Below are positions 42,087 through 43,661 of a stretch of DNA of 43,661 nt, piece by piece (the first letter of the stretch is position 1; the number at the start of each line of letters is the position of its first letter). A program made the translations under genes and the position numbers. This DNA is from Clostridium sp. ZS2-4 (GTDB lineage: Bacteria; Bacillota; Clostridia; Clostridiales; Clostridiaceae), in assembly GCF_026719745.1 (NCBI RefSeq), contig NZ_JAPPRQ010000046.1:1-43661 (forward strand). Reading direction: 5' to 3'. The notes under the pieces are model-generated. The model had not been told where the DNA came from, ran no database searches, and saw only the letters and a program-made list of their open reading frames with translations.

Positions 42087-42382
42087 CTTTGATAATTATA
42101 TATAAGGTCGTTGCGAGAATAGGGGAATATAGTTAAAAGCAAGATACTAGAGCCTCCAGTTTATTGCAAGTAAGTGTTAAGAAGTTCACAAATTTCTGCG
42201 TTTTATCAGCTGAGTATATAAATATAAACTAAATGAATAAAAATACAGTTAGTATACAAAAAGAAACTAAAAAACAAAAAAGTGCATACTTAAAAAAAAG
42301 ATGCAAATATATTAAAATTAAGTTGTAAATGGAGTGAAACTTAGTTTAAAATAAAACATTAAGGTTTATAGGAGGTAAGAAA
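42087..42382 (+). other. Long untranslated leader before bcd
   Basis: No gene. A hairpin with GCAA/TTGC and an inner CTAGAG/CTCCAG stem occurs near 42138-42168, but no known riboswitch pattern and no clear Rex operator (TTGTTAAnnnnTTAACAA) were seen. The bcd ribosome site TAGGAGGTAAGAAA closes the region. Confidence 0.35.
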
Positions 42383-43522
42383 ATGAACTTTGAATTAACT
42401 AAAGAGCAAAAATTAGTAGTACAAGCAGTTAGAGAGTTTGCACAAAACGAAGTAAAACCTATAGCAGCGGAAGCAGACCAAACTTGTATTTTCCCAATGG
42501 AACAATACAAAAAAATGGGACAAATGGGATTAATAGGTTTACCTTTTGCAACTGAATATCAAGGAGCAGGTGGAGATTATCTATCATACATCCTTGCTGT
42601 TGAAGAAATTTCAAAAGTAGATGGATCTCTTGGAATATCTTATTCGGTTCAAACTTCTCTTTGCATGGGAGCACTAAATGCATTTGGTACTGAAGAACAA
42701 AAGAAAAAATACCTTCCAGATTTATGTACTGGTAAAAAAATAGGTTCTTTTGGATTAACTGAACCAAACGCTGGAACAGATGCTTCAGGACAACAAACAA
42801 TAGCTGTTAAAGATGGCGATGATTATATATTAAACGGACAAAAATGTTTCATAACAAACAGTCCAATTGCAGACACTTTTGTAATATTTGCTATGACAGA
42901 TAGATCAAAAGGTACAAAAGGAATAACTGCATTTATAGTTGAGAAGGAGTTCCCTGGAATTTCAATAGGAAAAATCGAAGACAAAATGGGAATAAGATCA
43001 TCTCAAGTAGGTGAAGTTATATTTGAAGATTGTAGAGTACCAGCTGAAAACATGCTTGGAAAAGAAGGAAAAGGTTTTGGTATAGCAATGAAAACTCTTG
43101 ACGGAGGAAGAATTGGTGTAGCAGCTCAAGCATTAGGTATAGCTGAAGGTGCTGTAGAAGAAACAGTAGCATACATGAAAGAAAGAAAACAATTTGGAAA
43201 ACAACTTCACAAATTCCAATACTTAGCTTTCAGAATGGCTGATTTAAAAGCTAGAATAGAACAAGCAAGATACCTAGTATATAAAGCTGCAATGGATAAA
43301 AATAACGGAAAACCATATTCAGTATCAGCTGCTTTAGCTAAAATGACAGCTTCAGATTGCGCTATGTACGTAACAACTAACTGTGTTCAAATGTTAGGTG
43401 GATATGGATTCATTAAAGATTATCCATTAGAAAGAATGATGAGAGATGCTAAGATAACTCAAATCTACGAAGGAACTAACGAAGTTCAAAGAATGGTTAT
43501 TTCAGGAGACATGTTCAGATAG
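42383..43522 (+). CDS. bcd: Butyryl-CoA dehydrogenase (short-chain acyl-CoA dehydrogenase)
   Basis: A 379-aa acyl-CoA dehydrogenase with GSFGLTEPNAGTDASGQQT, CFITNSPIADTFVIF, RIGVAAQALGIAEGAVEE, MLGGYGFIKDYPLERMMRDA and the catalytic base Glu in QIYEGTNEVQR (E363). With EtfBA it reduces crotonyl-CoA to butyryl-CoA while bifurcating electrons to ferredoxin. In many clostridia crt precedes bcd; here it does not, and the region upstream is unrelated, so crt/hbd must lie after the window or elsewhere. Codon use is that of a strongly expressed gene. Confidence 0.96.
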   Translation: MNFELTKEQKLVVQAVREFAQNEVKPIAAEADQTCIFPMEQYKKMGQMGLIGLPFATEYQGAGGDYLSYILAVEEISKVDGSLGISYSVQTSLCMGALNAFGTEEQKKKYLPDLCTGKKIGSFGLTEPNAGTDASGQQTIAVKDGDDYILNGQKCFITNSPIADTFVIFAMTDRSKGTKGITAFIVEKEFPGISIGKIEDKMGIRSSQVGEVIFEDCRVPAENMLGKEGKGFGIAMKTLDGGRIGVAAQALGIAEGAVEETVAYMKERKQFGKQLHKFQYLAFRMADLKARIEQARYLVYKAAMDKNNGKPYSVSAALAKMTASDCAMYVTTNCVQMLGGYGFIKDYPLERMMRDAKITQIYEGTNEVQRMVISGDMFR

Positions 43523-43554
43523 TATACAAACTGATAATGAGGAGGATTTAGATA

Positions 43555-43661
43555 ATGAAGATAGTTGTTTGTTTAAAACAAGTTCCAGATACAAACGAAG
43601 TTAAAATAGATCCAGTAAAAGGAACACTTATAAGAGAAGGAGTTCCATCAATCATCAACCC
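43555..43661 (+). CDS. etfB: Electron transfer flavoprotein beta subunit (5' end only)
   Basis: The first 35 codons are visible, starting [20 protein letters not shown] and continuing [11 protein letters not shown]; this is the conserved start of EtfB (FixA). A GAGGAGGATTTAGATA site precedes ATG 43555, 32 bp after bcd. The rest, and probably etfA and hbd, lie outside the window. Confidence 0.95.
   Translation, partial: MKIVVCLKQVPDTNEVKIDPVKGTLIREGVPSIIN

Overview
The window is low-GC DNA with strong AGGAGG-type ribosome sites and frequent GTG/TTG starts. It carries sporulation and germination genes (H-type SASP, spmA/spmB, gerK-type operon), butyryl-CoA dehydrogenase with an electron-transfer flavoprotein gene, an FMN riboswitch in front of a rib operon, and clostridial CheX proteins. 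This points to an anaerobic, spore-forming, butyrate-type Clostridium; the species cannot be told from the sequence alone.

Layout. 1-2690: an agr-type peptide quorum-sensing locus. agrB and a small, easily missed agrD run leftward, converging on an AgrC-like kinase. The matching response regulator has lost nearly all of its receiver domain to an IS3-like element whose right end opens the window. 2691-6320: a gene-poor stretch, then a secreted orphan protein, two small membrane-anchored orphans, a perfect 62-bp palindrome and a 308-aa orphan. 6500-14300: a soluble PAS chemoreceptor, apbE, a NusG-II protein plus Gx transporter, an Asp/Glu racemase behind an unclassified structured leader, a DUF6263-like lipoprotein, peptidase T, an ArsC/Spx-like protein and a zinc-ribbon protein. 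14460-16190: sspH with a recognisable sigma-G promoter, and a cheX / REC-CheX pair. 16340-20440: sigma-A promoter, FMN riboswitch, terminator and ribD-ribE-ribBA-ribH. 20500-25920: a HAD hydrolase, a small membrane protein with a YbjQ protein, spmAB and an ABC exporter pair. 26186-29910: gerK-type A-C-B operon (leftward). 30233-38019: thrB, a ddl-MocR regulator pair, a YtrA-type GntR regulator with its ABC transporter, and a MATE exporter. 38155-43661: a SWIM-SNF2 helicase, an orphan, then bcd and the start of etfB.

The most unusual structure is a dispersed intergenic repeat family (about ten loci, A-J here). A typical copy starts as a hairpin at the 3' end of a gene, continues as a tandem array of 7-mers (CCAGTAA / CCAGTAG / CCAGTCG / CTAGTAA), contains a long central hairpin and a small TTTTGC-GCAAAA hairpin, and ends with the inverted array and another hairpin. 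Two nearly identical copies flank ddl-MocR as direct repeats. Others supply the stop codon of ribD and of a YbjQ gene, or separate ribD from ribE inside the riboflavin operon.

Strongest leads: the disrupted agr system with a possible IS-made hybrid promoter, the agrD peptide and a LytTR-type direct repeat in the agrBD promoter; the hairpin/heptad repeat family; the structured leader before the racemase; a GerKC-type subunit lacking the lipobox cysteine; and ddl next to a DdlR-like MocR regulator. All functions are inferred from reading motifs; no database search was run.
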